Shown: positions 28,601 through 36,368 of the stretch, piece after piece | Layout: each line of letters starts with the position of its first letter | Position numbering within the stretch: position 1 is the stretch's first letter | Assembly (NCBI RefSeq): GCF_012524115.1 | Contig: NZ_JAAZWB010000091.1 | Coordinates: forward strand, 1-57,812 | Source of the DNA: Bacillus sp. RO1 | GTDB lineage: Bacteria > Bacillota > Bacilli > Bacillales > Bacillaceae_I | Length of the DNA: 57,812 nucleotides | Direction: 5' to 3' | Program-made: the position numbers and the translations under genes | The notes under the pieces: model-generated | Databases searched by the model: none | Told to the model about the DNA's origin: nothing | Seen by the model: only the letters and a program-made list of their open reading frames with translations

Positions 28601-29189
28601 AGCCCAGCAACACGGCTTTATCGATTCTGTAGGTTTTGATATGTATTCTCAGATGCTAAAAGAAGCAATTGAGCAGCGCCAAGGGCCGAAAGATGCGAAA
28701 AAGGCGCATGAAATCTCCATTGATGTGGAGCTAGATGCATACATTCCAGAGTCATATATCCCTGATAGTAAGCAAAAGATTGATATGTATAAGCGTTTCC
28801 GTGGATTAGAATCAAAAGAAGATCTTGTTGAGCTTCAAGATGAAATGAAGGACCGTTTCGGAAACTATCCAAAAGAGGTCGATTACTTATTCCAAGTCTC
28901 AGAGATGAGAGTCTATGGCCTCAAGGAAAAAGTGGATTCCATTAAACAAACAAAACAAGAACTCGTCATTCTTCTTTCTGAAGAGGCAAGTAGCGTCATT
29001 GATGGACAGAAGTTATTCTTATTAGGAAATGAGTTTGGCAGGATGGTCAGCCTCGGCATGGAAGGACAGCATCTGAAGATTGTCATCCAGACGAAACGCT
29101 CTGCGACAGAAGAGTGGATACAGGTGGCTATTTCCATGATAAAAGGACTAGAAAAAGTAAAAAAAGAAAGCGTGAATGCTTCCTCATAG
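25653..29189 (+). CDS. mfd: Transcription-repair coupling factor Mfd
   Basis: 1178 residues, normal length. Displaces stalled RNA polymerase and recruits UvrA. Order: UvrB-like domain (1-350, with GGIIDIYP), RNAP-interaction domain (about 470-570, YVVHINHGIGKYLG...LYVPVEQIDQVQKYVG), RecG-like translocase with Walker A CGDVGYGKTEVA, DEEQ box, and TATPIPRTLHMSM, then helicase motif VI QLRGRVGRSNR and the C-terminal TRCF domain. The SD GAGGGGAGGG supports ATG 25653; the GTG nine bases upstream lies within it. Confidence 0.97.
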   Translation: MKGFIPYLSENDDFQSVLVGLQEGLQEQLISGISNSARSMLIAALYEERKAPILLITHNLFHAQKVYDDLASFLPEDELYLYPVNDVLAAEIGIASPELKAQRVEALNHWATRNNGIIIAPIAGLKRILPSKEKWQQTLLTIEVEKTLELDNLADRLVRFGYQRVGMVATPGDFSIRGGIIDIYPITEEYAVRIELFDDEVESIRYFTVEDQRSQKHMDKVTIGPATEMLLTSQELTNGREALEKELAKTIKKVKNEKVKQLLTENISYELEQIRNGQVFSELYKYLSFFYSSPASLLDYIPPGGLVIMDEISRIHETAESLDKEEAEWLVELLAEGKAVHDLKFSHSFAQIVHSKKQPFLYLSLFLRAVPHTHPENLINMSSKSMQHFHGQMHLLKSEIERWRKANYAIVVLASNQERMEKLETVFADYEMDIRKLSKGSAFAHGEVQLVEGDLHSGFELPMQKLAVITEEELFKKKAKKPKNRQKLSNAERIKNYTELNVGDYVVHINHGIGKYLGIETLDINGLHKDYIHIKYQGSDKLYVPVEQIDQVQKYVGSEGKEPKVYKLGGTDWKKVKNKVESSVQDIADDLIKLYAEREASVGHAFSPDGEMQREFEATFPYQETEDQLRSIHEIKLDMEKTRPMDRLLCGDVGYGKTEVAIRAAFKAITDGKQVAILVPTTILAQQHYETIRERFQDYPINIGLLSRFRSRKQQTETMKGLGNGTVDIVVGTHRLLSKDIKYKDLGLLIIDEEQRFGVTHKEKIKQLKANIDVLTLTATPIPRTLHMSMLGVRDLSVIETPPENRFPVQTYVMEYNGNLVKEAIERELARGGQVYFLYNRVEDIERKADEISMLVPEARVTYAHGKMTENELESVMIEFLEGEADVLVSTTIIETGVDIPNVNTLIVFDADRMGLSQLYQLRGRVGRSNRVAYAYFTYRKDKVLTEVAEKRLQSIKEFTELGSGFKIAMRDLSIRGAGNLLGAQQHGFIDSVGFDMYSQMLKEAIEQRQGPKDAKKAHEISIDVELDAYIPESYIPDSKQKIDMYKRFRGLESKEDLVELQDEMKDRFGNYPKEVDYLFQVSEMRVYGLKEKVDSIKQTKQELVILLSEEASSVIDGQKLFLLGNEFGRMVSLGMEGQHLKIVIQTKRSATEEWIQVAISMIKGLEKVKKESVNASS

Positions 29190-29261
29190 GTTTGAGTTGG
29201 TGAAGAAACGTCTATATAAATACTGGGGGAATTTACTATCAGAAAAAAACTTTTCCAACAT

Positions 29262-29290
29262 GTATATAACTCCCTGAGTGTAGGATACTA
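29262..29290 (+). promoter_or_regulatory. Sigma-G promoter of spoVT
   Basis: GTATA (29262-29266), 17 bases, GATACTA (29284-29290); one mismatch from the sigma-G -10 CATAMTA. spoVT is sigma-G dependent in B. subtilis. Confidence 0.55.
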
Positions 29291-29392
29291 ACTTCAACGA
29301 ATGGTGAATTCTTCAAAAGCAGGACATATTGATCAATTCCACCAATTTAACTCATCTCTTTTTATCATCGGATGAAGGAGGCAACCTAAGAA

Positions 29393-29929
29393 ATGAAAGC
29401 AACTGGTATTGTACGTCGTATTGATGACCTCGGTCGCGTTGTAATTCCTAAAGAAATAAGAAGGACCCTGCGTATTCGCGAGGGTGACCCGCTTGAGATC
29501 TTTGTCGATCGGGATGGAGAGGTTATCTTAAAGAAATACTCTCCTATTAGTGAGCTTAGCGATTTCGCTAAGGAATATGCCGAAGCTCTGTATGATAGTT
29601 TAGGACATCCAGTGTTAATCTGTGATCGCGATACGTTTATTGCGGTCGCTGGGAGTTCTAAAAAGGAATATCTGAACAAAAGTATCAGCGAAGTCGTGGA
29701 GAAATCCATGGAAGACCGCAATTCCGTATTAAAAACGGAAGAACAGCAACTGGCAATTGTCGATGGGCATGTAGAATCACTTTCTTCTTATACCATTGGA
29801 CCTATCGTGGCAAACGGAGATCCAATTGGAGCAGTGGTTATTATGTCCAAAGATAAGTCGCTTGGAGAAGTGGAACAAAAAGCAGTGGAAACAGCTGCAG
29901 GCTTCCTTGCGAGACAGATGGAGCAATAA
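29393..29929 (+). CDS. spoVT: Forespore transcription regulator SpoVT
   Basis: 178 residues. N-terminal AbrB-type DNA-binding domain MKATGIVRRIDDLGRVVIPKEIRRTLRI (compare AbrB at 8.4 kb) joined by a coiled linker (SELSDFAKEYAEAL) to a C-terminal GAF domain (about 55-178) that may sense an unknown ligand. It modulates sigma-G-dependent genes in the forespore. AAGGAGG at 29374-29380 precedes ATG 29393 by 12 bases. A strong terminator follows. Confidence 0.96.
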   Translation: MKATGIVRRIDDLGRVVIPKEIRRTLRIREGDPLEIFVDRDGEVILKKYSPISELSDFAKEYAEALYDSLGHPVLICDRDTFIAVAGSSKKEYLNKSISEVVEKSMEDRNSVLKTEEQQLAIVDGHVESLSSYTIGPIVANGDPIGAVVIMSKDKSLGEVEQKAVETAAGFLARQMEQ

Positions 29930-29938
29930 TAATTAGTG

Positions 29939-29972
29939 GAAGCAGCAGACGTGATTGTCTGTTGCTTCTTTT
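29939..29972 (+). terminator. Terminator after spoVT
   Basis: GAAGCAGCAGAC pairs with GTCTGTTGCTTC (one G-T wobble) around six bases, then TTTTCTTTT. Confidence 0.9.
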
Positions 29973-30066
29973 CTTTTGTTTCTAAAGGACGTAATGCATC
30001 CATCTTTCCAATCAAAATATGCTATAATTATACAATTGTACGAATATCTTTAAGGCGGGCTTTTTT

Positions 30067-31647
30067 ATGAATGATTTATCACCACATTCCTATCAAAAGG
30101 TATGGAAAGGCGCTATGATTCTTACAATTGCGGGGATCATCATTAAAATTCTCAGTGCAGCCTATCGCGTTCCTTTCCAAAATATTGTAGGAGATGTTGG
30201 CTTTTATATTTATCAGCAGGTATATCCCTTTTACGGGGTGGCTATCATTTTATCTACATATGGCTTTCCGGTTGTCATTTCTAAAGTTATCGCAGAACAC
30301 CCTGAGAAGACAAGGGAGCATGCAGCACGCAAAATTCGCTGGGTGTCCTTTTGTTTCTTAACGCTTTTGGGTGTGAGCTTTTTCCTGCTGCTATACCTAG
30401 GTGCGCCCCACTTAGCAGCTTTTATGGGGGACATCAAGCTCTCCGTATTAATTAAAATTGTCGCCTTCTCTTTTTTACTAATGCCACTAGTTTCGGTATG
30501 GAGGGGAAGTTTTCAAGGGCTTGGAGAAATGACGCCGACAGCCGTTTCGCAAGTCAGTGAACAATTAATAAGAGTTGGGACTATTTTAGTGCTCTCCTAC
30601 CTGCTTGTAAACACGGGATTTTCCCTTTATGAAGTAGGAGCGGGTGCCATATTCGGTTCCGTCATAGGGGGATTTGCTGCCGTCTTAGTACTGTTGGCCT
30701 TTTATCAAAAGAAAAAGAAACATACGGTTGTGCCTTCAAACATGCTTCCGTCTTCGAAGTCTATTGTAAAGGTTCTGATGCTTCAAGGCTTTACCATCTG
30801 CATCAGCTCACTATTGCTGATCCTTTTTCAGATGGTGGACGCGTTCACTATTTACGCGGGGTTATTGGAGGTCGGAGTCAACGAACAACAAGCCAAAGAG
30901 CTTAAAGGGGTATATGACAGGGGGCAGCCGCTGATTCAGCTTGGAACAGTGGTAGCAACGGCATTCTCGCTATCTCTTGTCCCATACATTATTCTCTCCA
31001 AGAGCAATGAAAGGGAAGTAAAAGAAAAAATCAGTCTCTCCATCCGTGTCAGCATAGGAGTAGGAGCAGGAGCGGCAGTGGGTCTTGCATGGCTCATCAA
31101 ACCAGTGAATGTAATGCTTTTTTCCAATGAAAATGGCTACAACGTTCTATTGGTCCTTGGTTTGTCCATTCTCTTTTGCAGTATGGCCTTGACCGCGGCT
31201 GCTATCCTGCAGGGACTTGGTAACCCCTATCTTCCTGCTCTTTTTGTAGGTATCGGAATTGGCTTGAAATATTTGTTGAATGTCCTATTGATTTCTACTC
31301 ACTCAACTTTGGGAGCGGCGGTCAGTACATTGGTCGCGTTCAGTGCGGTCGCCGTCATGTTGGTCCTGGCATTAAAAAAGAAAACAGGCACTTCTATTTT
31401 TGAAAGGATGCCAACCGTCCCCTTGCTTGTGAGCATCGGAATAATGTCTGCCGTTTTGGCAGTCTATCTGCTTCTTACGGATTCACTAGTAGGGGAAAAC
31501 CGTACGCTGGCCACCGTCCAAAGCATGGTGGGAGTGATGATAGGCGGAATCACCTATCTATTAATATTAATAAAAAATCATTTTTTTACGACAGAAGAAC
31601 TCATGCTTCTCCCGCTAGGAAAGAAATTGGTGAAGCTTTTAAAATAA
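30067..31647 (+). CDS. yabM: Polysaccharide biosynthesis / MOP-superfamily membrane protein YabM
   Basis: 526 residues with about 14 hydrophobic segments along its length, typical of the SpoVB/MurJ-like MOP (multidrug/oligosaccharidyl-lipid/polysaccharide) exporters. The N-terminal segment KGAMILTIAGIIIKILSAAYRVPFQNIVGDVGFYIYQQVYPFYG is the SpoVB-family signature. Likely a lipid-linked precursor flippase; the B. subtilis YabM (ShaA) substrate is not certain to me. AAGGCGGG precedes ATG 30067. It lies between spoVT and yabN; repeat copy 8 follows. Confidence 0.88.
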   Translation: MNDLSPHSYQKVWKGAMILTIAGIIIKILSAAYRVPFQNIVGDVGFYIYQQVYPFYGVAIILSTYGFPVVISKVIAEHPEKTREHAARKIRWVSFCFLTLLGVSFFLLLYLGAPHLAAFMGDIKLSVLIKIVAFSFLLMPLVSVWRGSFQGLGEMTPTAVSQVSEQLIRVGTILVLSYLLVNTGFSLYEVGAGAIFGSVIGGFAAVLVLLAFYQKKKKHTVVPSNMLPSSKSIVKVLMLQGFTICISSLLLILFQMVDAFTIYAGLLEVGVNEQQAKELKGVYDRGQPLIQLGTVVATAFSLSLVPYIILSKSNEREVKEKISLSIRVSIGVGAGAAVGLAWLIKPVNVMLFSNENGYNVLLVLGLSILFCSMALTAAAILQGLGNPYLPALFVGIGIGLKYLLNVLLISTHSTLGAAVSTLVAFSAVAVMLVLALKKKTGTSIFERMPTVPLLVSIGIMSAVLAVYLLLTDSLVGENRTLATVQSMVGVMIGGITYLLILIKNHFFTTEELMLLPLGKKLVKLLK

Positions 31648-31664
31648 TAGCTCTGTCAAACACC

Positions 31665-31852
31665 GCTGTTGATTTCCGCACTAGGCTTCGCTTTCCGAGG
31701 GGCGTTTGGGGAGCCTCCTCGGAAAAGCGCCTGCGGGGTCTCCCTTAAACGCGATCTCCCTCAGGACAAGGAAGGCTTCGACAGCGATACATCGCACGAA
31801 GAAAATGCGTAGCATTTCTGAGGAGTCTGCGCCTATTGCTTCAATCAACAGC
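31665..31852 (-). repeat. GC-rich structured repeat, copy 8, with an added segment
   Basis: 188 bases with a perfect GCTGTTGATT / AATCAACAGC inverted repeat. Minus-strand arms GCGTTT/AAACGC and GGGAG/CTCCC covary with other copies. About 55 extra bases (roughly 31770-31822) sit in the arm between two CTCAGG/CTGAGG words and themselves contain CTTCG...CGAAG and AAATGC GTA GCATTT hairpins. Outer GCTCTGTTAAA/GTTTGACAGAGC can extend the base stem. Confidence 0.8.
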
Positions 31853-31921
31853 TAGGTTGCTGCAAAAATCAACAGTATGCTTTAACAGAGCCAAAATAAT
31901 AATAAAGTTGGTGTCCAAAAT

Positions 31922-33385
31922 ATGAATACGATAAAGGTTTTAGGCCTTGGTGCAGGTGACCTCGAACAGCTTCCAATGGGAGTGTATAAGCAATTAATGC
32001 AGTCGGACCATCTTTTTCTTCGAACGAAAGAGCATCCTGTTATCGAAGAGCTCGAAAAAGAAGGGCTGACTTACGAGTCGTTTGATTCTATCTATGAACA
32101 GGAAGGGACATTCGGCACGGTATATGAAAGAATTGTGGAAGAATTAATCGAGCATAGTGCACATAAGGAAATTGTGTACGCTGTACCGGGACATCCGCTT
32201 GTGGCTGAGAAAACCGTTCAGATTTTACTTGAAAAAGAAAAAGAAGGCATCATCAAACTTGATATCAAAGGCGGGCAAAGCTTCCTTGATCCGATGTTTA
32301 CAGCAATAGGATTGGATCCCATCGATGGTTTTCAATTCCATGATGCCACCGCACTTGTAAAAGAAGCGATTGAACCGACCCAGGCGATGATCTTTTGTCA
32401 GGTATATGATGCTTTCATTGCTTCAGAAGTGAAGCTCACCTTGATGGAGATTTTGCCTGATGACTATCCGGTTACCATCGTAACCGCAGCAGGGTCTTCC
32501 ATGGAACAGATTACAGAGGTACCGTTATACGAACTCGATAGAGTGGCAGAAATCAATAACCTGACAAGTGTCTATGTCCCAGCAGTAAAAGAGGAGGAAC
32601 TGCTTTATAAACAATTCTCTTCTTTTAGAAACACTATAGCGACACTTAGAGGTCCTGGTGGCTGCCCGTGGGATCAGAAACAAACGCATGAATCGCTGAA
32701 AAAATACCTAATCGAAGAAGCATATGAATTGCTCGATGCCATTGATGAGGATGACACAGATGGAATTATTGAGGAACTTGGGGATGTTCTTTTACAAGTG
32801 ATGCTTCATGCCCAAATCGGGGAGGATGAAGGTTACTTTAGCATAGAAGATGTGATAGAAGGAATTAATGAAAAGATGATCCGCAGACATCCTCATGTGT
32901 TTGCCGACACCTCTGTGGAAGATGCTGAGGATGTCATCACCAATTGGGAAGCCATCAAAGCTGAGGAAAAAGGAGAAAGGGCCGAGCAGTCCATTCTTGA
33001 TTCGGTTGCAAAAGGGCTTCCTAATCTTACAAAAGCATTCCAATATCAGAAAAAAGCCGGTAAAGTAGGGTTTGATTGGAACGACGTCGCCCCGATGTGG
33101 GATAAGGTGAATGAGGAAATTCAGGAGTTGCAGGAAGAATTGACAAAGGATGCAAGCTCGGACCTTGTGGCTGCAGAATTTGGGGACGTACTTTTTGCTC
33201 TCGTTAACATTGCAAGATACTATAAAATAGACCCAGAAGAAGCCGTGTCCCTAACCAACCGAAAATTTTACCGCAGGTTTACTTTTATCGAAAACAAGGT
33301 AAAGGAATTAGGGCAAACCTTCGAGAATCTATCATTAGAACAATTAGATGCTATTTGGGAAGAAGCGAAAAAGAACGGGTTATAA
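31922..33385 (+). CDS. yabN: SAM-methylase/MazG fusion protein YabN
   Basis: 487 residues. N-terminal tetrapyrrole-methylase-like domain (about 1-220, VLGLGAGDLEQLPMG, YAVPGHPLVAEKTV) and C-terminal MazG NTP pyrophosphohydrolase (about 225-485: LRGPGGCPWDQKQTHESLKK, EEAYELLDAID, EELGDVLLQV). MazG enzymes hydrolyse non-canonical NTPs; the role of the methylase-like part is unknown. ATG 31922 has only a weak SD (AAGTTGGTGT). The gene follows repeat copy 8 and precedes copy 9. Confidence 0.93.
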   Translation: MNTIKVLGLGAGDLEQLPMGVYKQLMQSDHLFLRTKEHPVIEELEKEGLTYESFDSIYEQEGTFGTVYERIVEELIEHSAHKEIVYAVPGHPLVAEKTVQILLEKEKEGIIKLDIKGGQSFLDPMFTAIGLDPIDGFQFHDATALVKEAIEPTQAMIFCQVYDAFIASEVKLTLMEILPDDYPVTIVTAAGSSMEQITEVPLYELDRVAEINNLTSVYVPAVKEEELLYKQFSSFRNTIATLRGPGGCPWDQKQTHESLKKYLIEEAYELLDAIDEDDTDGIIEELGDVLLQVMLHAQIGEDEGYFSIEDVIEGINEKMIRRHPHVFADTSVEDAEDVITNWEAIKAEEKGERAEQSILDSVAKGLPNLTKAFQYQKKAGKVGFDWNDVAPMWDKVNEEIQELQEELTKDASSDLVAAEFGDVLFALVNIARYYKIDPEEAVSLTNRKFYRRFTFIENKVKELGQTFENLSLEQLDAIWEEAKKNGL

Positions 33386-33421
33386 TTTGATGAAGATTCT
33401 CCATTCTACGCAAATATCCTA

Positions 33422-33547
33422 GCTGGTGCTTGAAGCACATGGCAAAGACTCCTGCTGGAGGTAGCACTTAGCGGAGATCCGCAGGCTTGCCGAGGAGGCT
33501 CGGCAAGTGCCCCGAGGAAAGCGAAGCCTAGTGCGGAAATCACCAGC
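33422..33547 (+). repeat. GC-rich structured repeat, copy 9
   Basis: 126 bases. The terminal inverted repeat here is GCTGGTG / CACCAGC instead of GCTGTTG / CAACAGC, a paired change. P4 arms GCACTT/AAGTGC also pair. Tail GGGTTTAAC. Lies between yabN and rqcP. Confidence 0.85.
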
Positions 33548-33585
33548 CGGGTTTAACAGACATATAATTTAGGGGGAGTAACAGA

Positions 33586-33855
33586 ATGCGATTAGATAAA
33601 TTTTTGAAAGTATCAAGAATCATCAAGCGTCGTACACTTGCTAAAGAAGTGGCAGAGCAGGGACGTATCTATATCAACAACGTACAAGCTAAAGCTAGCA
33701 GCAATGTAAAAGCAGGAGATGAATTGAAAATCCATTTTGGCCAAAAAATCGTGACTGCTTCCGTCGATAACATTCAGGAAAATGCCAAAAAAGAAGATGC
33801 GGCCATGATGTACACCATCGTGAAAGAAGAAAGAGTAGAACAAACAGAAGAGTAA
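33586..33855 (+). CDS. rqcP: Ribosome quality control protein RqcP (YabO)
   Basis: 89 residues, Hsp15/S4-like RNA-binding domain: MRLDKFLKVSRIIKRRTLAKEVAEQGRIYINNVQAKAS. In B. subtilis RqcP joins RqcH on 50S subunits carrying peptidyl-tRNA and supports alanine tailing of stalled nascent chains. GGGGGAG precedes ATG 33586. It heads the yabP-yabQ-divIC cluster. pth, which acts on peptidyl-tRNA, is in the same window. Confidence 0.95.
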   Translation: MRLDKFLKVSRIIKRRTLAKEVAEQGRIYINNVQAKASSNVKAGDELKIHFGQKIVTASVDNIQENAKKEDAAMMYTIVKEERVEQTEE

Positions 33856-33933
33856 CGGACAGGCATGTTCTAAAAAATTATCCCTCTCATATACATGTAC
33901 TATCTTCAAGTACTAAATAGGTGAGGGATGAAT

Positions 33934-34239
33934 ATGAACCAATACTATGATTCAAATCAAGGAAATAAGCAGACTGTCCAAGAGCAAGACATCGTGATGA
34001 GAAGTCGCAGAATGTTGGATATCACCGGTGTAAAGCAAGTGGAAAGTTTTGATAACGAAGAGTTTTTATTAGAAACAGTGATGGGATTTCTCTCTGTAAG
34101 GGGCCAAAATCTCCAGATGAAAAACCTGGATGTAGAAAGTGGCGTCGTCTCGATCAAAGGAAAGATCATGGAAATCATTTATTTAGATGACCAACAGGCG
34201 GAGAAAGCTAAAGGGTTCTTTAGTAAGTTGTTCAAATGA
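33934..34239 (+). CDS. yabP: Sporulation protein YabP
   Basis: 101 residues; YabP/YqfC family. Needed for spore formation in B. subtilis (mother-cell expressed); molecular role unknown. Conserved core RSRRMLDITGVKQVESFDNEEFLLETVMGFLSVRGQNL, with L.V..G.V.I.G near the end. ATG 33934 is chosen because GGTGAGGG (33920-33927) abuts ATG 33928 and is properly spaced only for 33934. Overlaps yabQ by four bases (ATGA). Confidence 0.93.
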   Translation: MNQYYDSNQGNKQTVQEQDIVMRSRRMLDITGVKQVESFDNEEFLLETVMGFLSVRGQNLQMKNLDVESGVVSIKGKIMEIIYLDDQQAEKAKGFFSKLFK

Positions 34240-34874
34240 CACTTAGCACCCAGCTTTATACAATGCTTGCCATGATTGGGATGGGGGCATGGCTTGGAGC
34301 TGCCATCGATACGTATGGACGTTTTCTGAAACGGGAAAAGAGAGCCAAGTGGATTGTGTTTATTCATGATATCCTCTTTTGGCTCTTGCAAGCCCTTATC
34401 GGCTTTTATGTATTGCTGAGAGTCAATGAAGGAGAAATACGTTTTTATATTCTCATTGCACTCGTGTGTGGCTTTGCAGCTTATCAAAGCTTATTCCGAT
34501 ATTTTTATTTGAGCTTGCTGGAATCCATCATACAACTTGTCATCAACTTATATCGCTTCTTGGAAAAAATGGTTAGAATGCTAATAGTGAAGCCAATTCA
34601 ACTATTAGTACAAGCCCTTATTGTATTATTATTGGGTATTTGGAAGTTTCTTTACTCGACCGTTCGCTTTCTGCTTTTGCTTTTATGGCGAATTGTTAAA
34701 ATTTGTTCCTTACCATTCAAGTGGATCCTTATGCTAGTATGGAAGTTGGTCCCGAACGTGGTGAAAAAATATTTACACATTGTTTTCAAAAAACTTGAAG
34801 GATTTTTCACACTAGTAAAGAATAGGAAACATAGTATAATAAATAGAGTAAAGAACTTTTGGAAAAAGCGCTAG
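34236..34874 (+). CDS. yabQ: Sporulation membrane protein YabQ
   Basis: 212 residues. Several hydrophobic segments (QLYTMLAMIGMGAWLGAAID, FIHDILFWLLQALIGFYVLL, FYILIALVCGFAAYQSLF) and a long hydrophobic, basic C-terminal half (VRFLLLLLWRIVKICSLPFKWILMLVW). YabQ localises to forespore-surrounding membranes and is needed for the cortex in B. subtilis. The start codon overlaps the yabP stop, so they are translationally coupled. divIC follows after 15 bases. Confidence 0.93.
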   Translation: MTLSTQLYTMLAMIGMGAWLGAAIDTYGRFLKREKRAKWIVFIHDILFWLLQALIGFYVLLRVNEGEIRFYILIALVCGFAAYQSLFRYFYLSLLESIIQLVINLYRFLEKMVRMLIVKPIQLLVQALIVLLLGIWKFLYSTVRFLLLLLWRIVKICSLPFKWILMLVWKLVPNVVKKYLHIVFKKLEGFFTLVKNRKHSIINRVKNFWKKR

Positions 34875-34889
34875 GAGAGGAATGATAAG

Positions 34890-35273
34890 ATGAGCGCGGC
34901 AAAAGATGAAAAGGTAGCAAAAATCCATTCCGATTATTCCAAACAAAAACAGGACCAGCAGTTGAAACAACAGAAAAGACGCCGTGGGCTTTATCGCCGA
35001 TTATCATTATTCTTTTGTTTAGCATTAGTCTTTGGAATACTAATGGGAAAAACACTCTTAGACCAACGAGCTATCCTTCAGGAAAAAGAGGATAGAAAAG
35101 AAGTTGTTCAACAAGAGCTGGCAAAACTTAAAAAAGAACAACAACGTTTAGAAGAGGAAATTGTAAAACTGAACGATGATGATTATATTGCGAAGATCGC
35201 ACGTAGAGATTATTTCATGTCAGAAGAGGATGAAATCATCTTCAATATGCCTGACGATTCGTCGTCAGATTAG
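34890..35273 (+). CDS. divIC: Cell division protein DivIC
   Basis: 127 residues; bitopic divisome protein (FtsB-like) that works with FtsL and DivIB. Basic cytoplasmic N-terminus (KQQKRRRGLYRR), one transmembrane helix (LSLFFCLALVFGILMG, about 38-53), then an extracytoplasmic coiled coil (about 60-100, EKEDRKEVVQQELAKLKKEQ) and the conserved C-terminal YIAKIARRDYFMSEEDEIIF. GAGAGG precedes ATG 34890. Its chromosomal linkage to yabPQ is conserved. Confidence 0.95.
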   Translation: MSAAKDEKVAKIHSDYSKQKQDQQLKQQKRRRGLYRRLSLFFCLALVFGILMGKTLLDQRAILQEKEDRKEVVQQELAKLKKEQQRLEEEIVKLNDDDYIAKIARRDYFMSEEDEIIFNMPDDSSSD

Positions 35274-35281
35274 TCGTCATA

Positions 35282-35311
35282 TTGACACCTCAATTTTGCT
35301 CTAGGTATAAT
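35282..35311 (+). promoter_or_regulatory. Sigma-A promoter of yabR
   Basis: TTGACA, 18 bases, TATAAT, both consensus. Confidence 0.8.
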
Positions 35312-35362
35312 GGTAGGTAAAGTGATTTATTTTTTATGATTTTAAGGAGGAGCATTTTTTTT

Positions 35363-35824
35363 ATGTCAATCGAAGTAGGCAGCAAGTTACAGGGAAAGGT
35401 AACAGGAATAACTAATTTTGGTGCGTTTGTTGAATTGCCAGGAGGAGCTACTGGTCTTGTTCACATCAGTGAAGTTGCAGACAACTACGTTAAGGACATC
35501 AACGACCATCTTAAGGTTGGTGACGAAGTGCAGGTGAAAGTAATCAACGTGGAGAAGGATGGCAAGATTGGTCTATCCATCAAGAAGGCAAGCGACACAT
35601 ACCGTGAGCCACAACCACGTTCTGCTGCACCATCACAACGTCCGAACAACAATCAACAACGCTCAAATCAACGCCCACCACGAGGAAGAAGAGAAGAATT
35701 CAAACCAAAGGAAAACTTCGAACAGAAGATGGCAAGATTCTTAAAAGATAGTGAAGATCGTTTATCTTCCCTGAAGCGCAACACGGAATCAAAACGTGGA
35801 GGTCGTGGAGCAAGTAGAAAGTAA
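35363..35824 (+). CDS. yabR: S1 domain RNA-binding protein YabR
   Basis: 153 residues. An S1 domain at residues 1-72 (VGSKLQGKVTGITNFGAFVELPGGATGLVHISEVADNYV, GDEVQVKVINVEKDGKIGLSIKK), like the S1 repeat of polynucleotide phosphorylase, followed by a disordered Gln/Asn/Arg-rich region and a helical basic tail (EDRLSSLKRNTESKRGG). AAGGAGG at 35344-35350 supports ATG 35363; the frame upstream to 35336 includes that SD. Function not firmly known; presumed RNA or ribosome binding. Confidence 0.92.
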   Translation: MSIEVGSKLQGKVTGITNFGAFVELPGGATGLVHISEVADNYVKDINDHLKVGDEVQVKVINVEKDGKIGLSIKKASDTYREPQPRSAAPSQRPNNNQQRSNQRPPRGRREEFKPKENFEQKMARFLKDSEDRLSSLKRNTESKRGGRGASRK

Positions 35825-35864
35825 CTTGCTGCTGAAAATCTCATATATATAAACGTAATGTTTG

Positions 35865-35896
35865 AACACGCCCTTTATGTGGGGCGTGTTTTTTTA
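35865..35896 (+). terminator. Terminator after yabR
   Basis: AACACGCCC pairs with GGGCGTGTT around eight bases, followed by TTTTTT. Confidence 0.9.
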
Positions 35897-35943
35897 TTTA
35901 GTACACTTAACTATATCCTCCTATGGTGAATGCATACCCTTTA

Positions 35944-36068
35944 GTTGATTGTAGTGGAAGGCGCGAAGACTCCCGCGGGAGGAAGGGACAGGTGAGACCC
36001 CGCAGGCGAAGCCGAGGAGGCTCCCGGACCGCCCGCAGGAAAGCGAAGCGCCTGGAACGGAAATCAAC
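35944..36068 (+). repeat. GC-rich structured repeat, copy 10
   Basis: 125 bases bounded by GTTGATT and AATCAAC. Arms AGGCGC/GCGCCT and TCCCGCGGG/CCCGCAGGA pair. It shares GGAAGGGACAGGTGAGACC with interrupted copy 3 and, like it, is followed by ATGGATAAA repeats. Confidence 0.85.
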
Positions 36069-36091
36069 CGTCTTAAAATCTCCTTTTGCTA

Positions 36092-36215
36092 AAATGGATA
36101 AAGGCGTTGTATACATGGATAAATCTCTTTTACAATGGATAAATCCTTTTTACGATGGATATCTGTGCGTTTACAATGGATAAAATCAATTTACAATGGA
36201 TAAACGTAAAATCAT
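36092..36215. repeat. Six tandem ATGGATAAA repeats, period 20-21 bp
   Basis: ATGGATA starts at 36094, 36115, 36135, 36155, 36176 and 36196. The unit at 36155 is the variant ATGGATATCTG. The last four units repeat the 20-21-20 spacing of the array at 15564, and the flank after the last unit (CCGAAATTTACGTGTCA) resembles that at 15704. Confidence 0.9.
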
Positions 36216-36312
36216 CCGAAATTTACGTGTCAGGAACAATTAATATCGAGTGATCCACCCAAAAATAACAAGAAAGTTACCCCAAACCCCTTAATTTAAA
36301 GTTCGCTAACAC

Positions 36313-36365
36313 AAAAAAGCTGCCACAATTTCAGGTATTCCCTGAAGCTGTGGCAGCTTTTATTA
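36313..36365. terminator. Bidirectional hairpin terminator beside the tRNA genes
   Basis: AGCTGCCACA (36318-36327) pairs with TGTGGCAGCT (36349-36358), continued inward by TTCAGG/CCTGAA after a two-base mismatch. AAAAAA precedes it and TTTT follows, so on the minus strand it would terminate the tRNA-Met/tRNA-Glu transcript. Confidence 0.8.
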
Positions 36366-36368
36366 TTA

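Noticed and set aside
35923-36183. 86-codon ORF through the 36-kb repeat locus (ends MDKSLLQWINPFYDG-like)
   Set aside because: It runs across structured repeat copy 10 and the tandem array; the 20-bp period shifts frame each unit, there is no SD, and the 15.6-kb array reads differently with an early stop.
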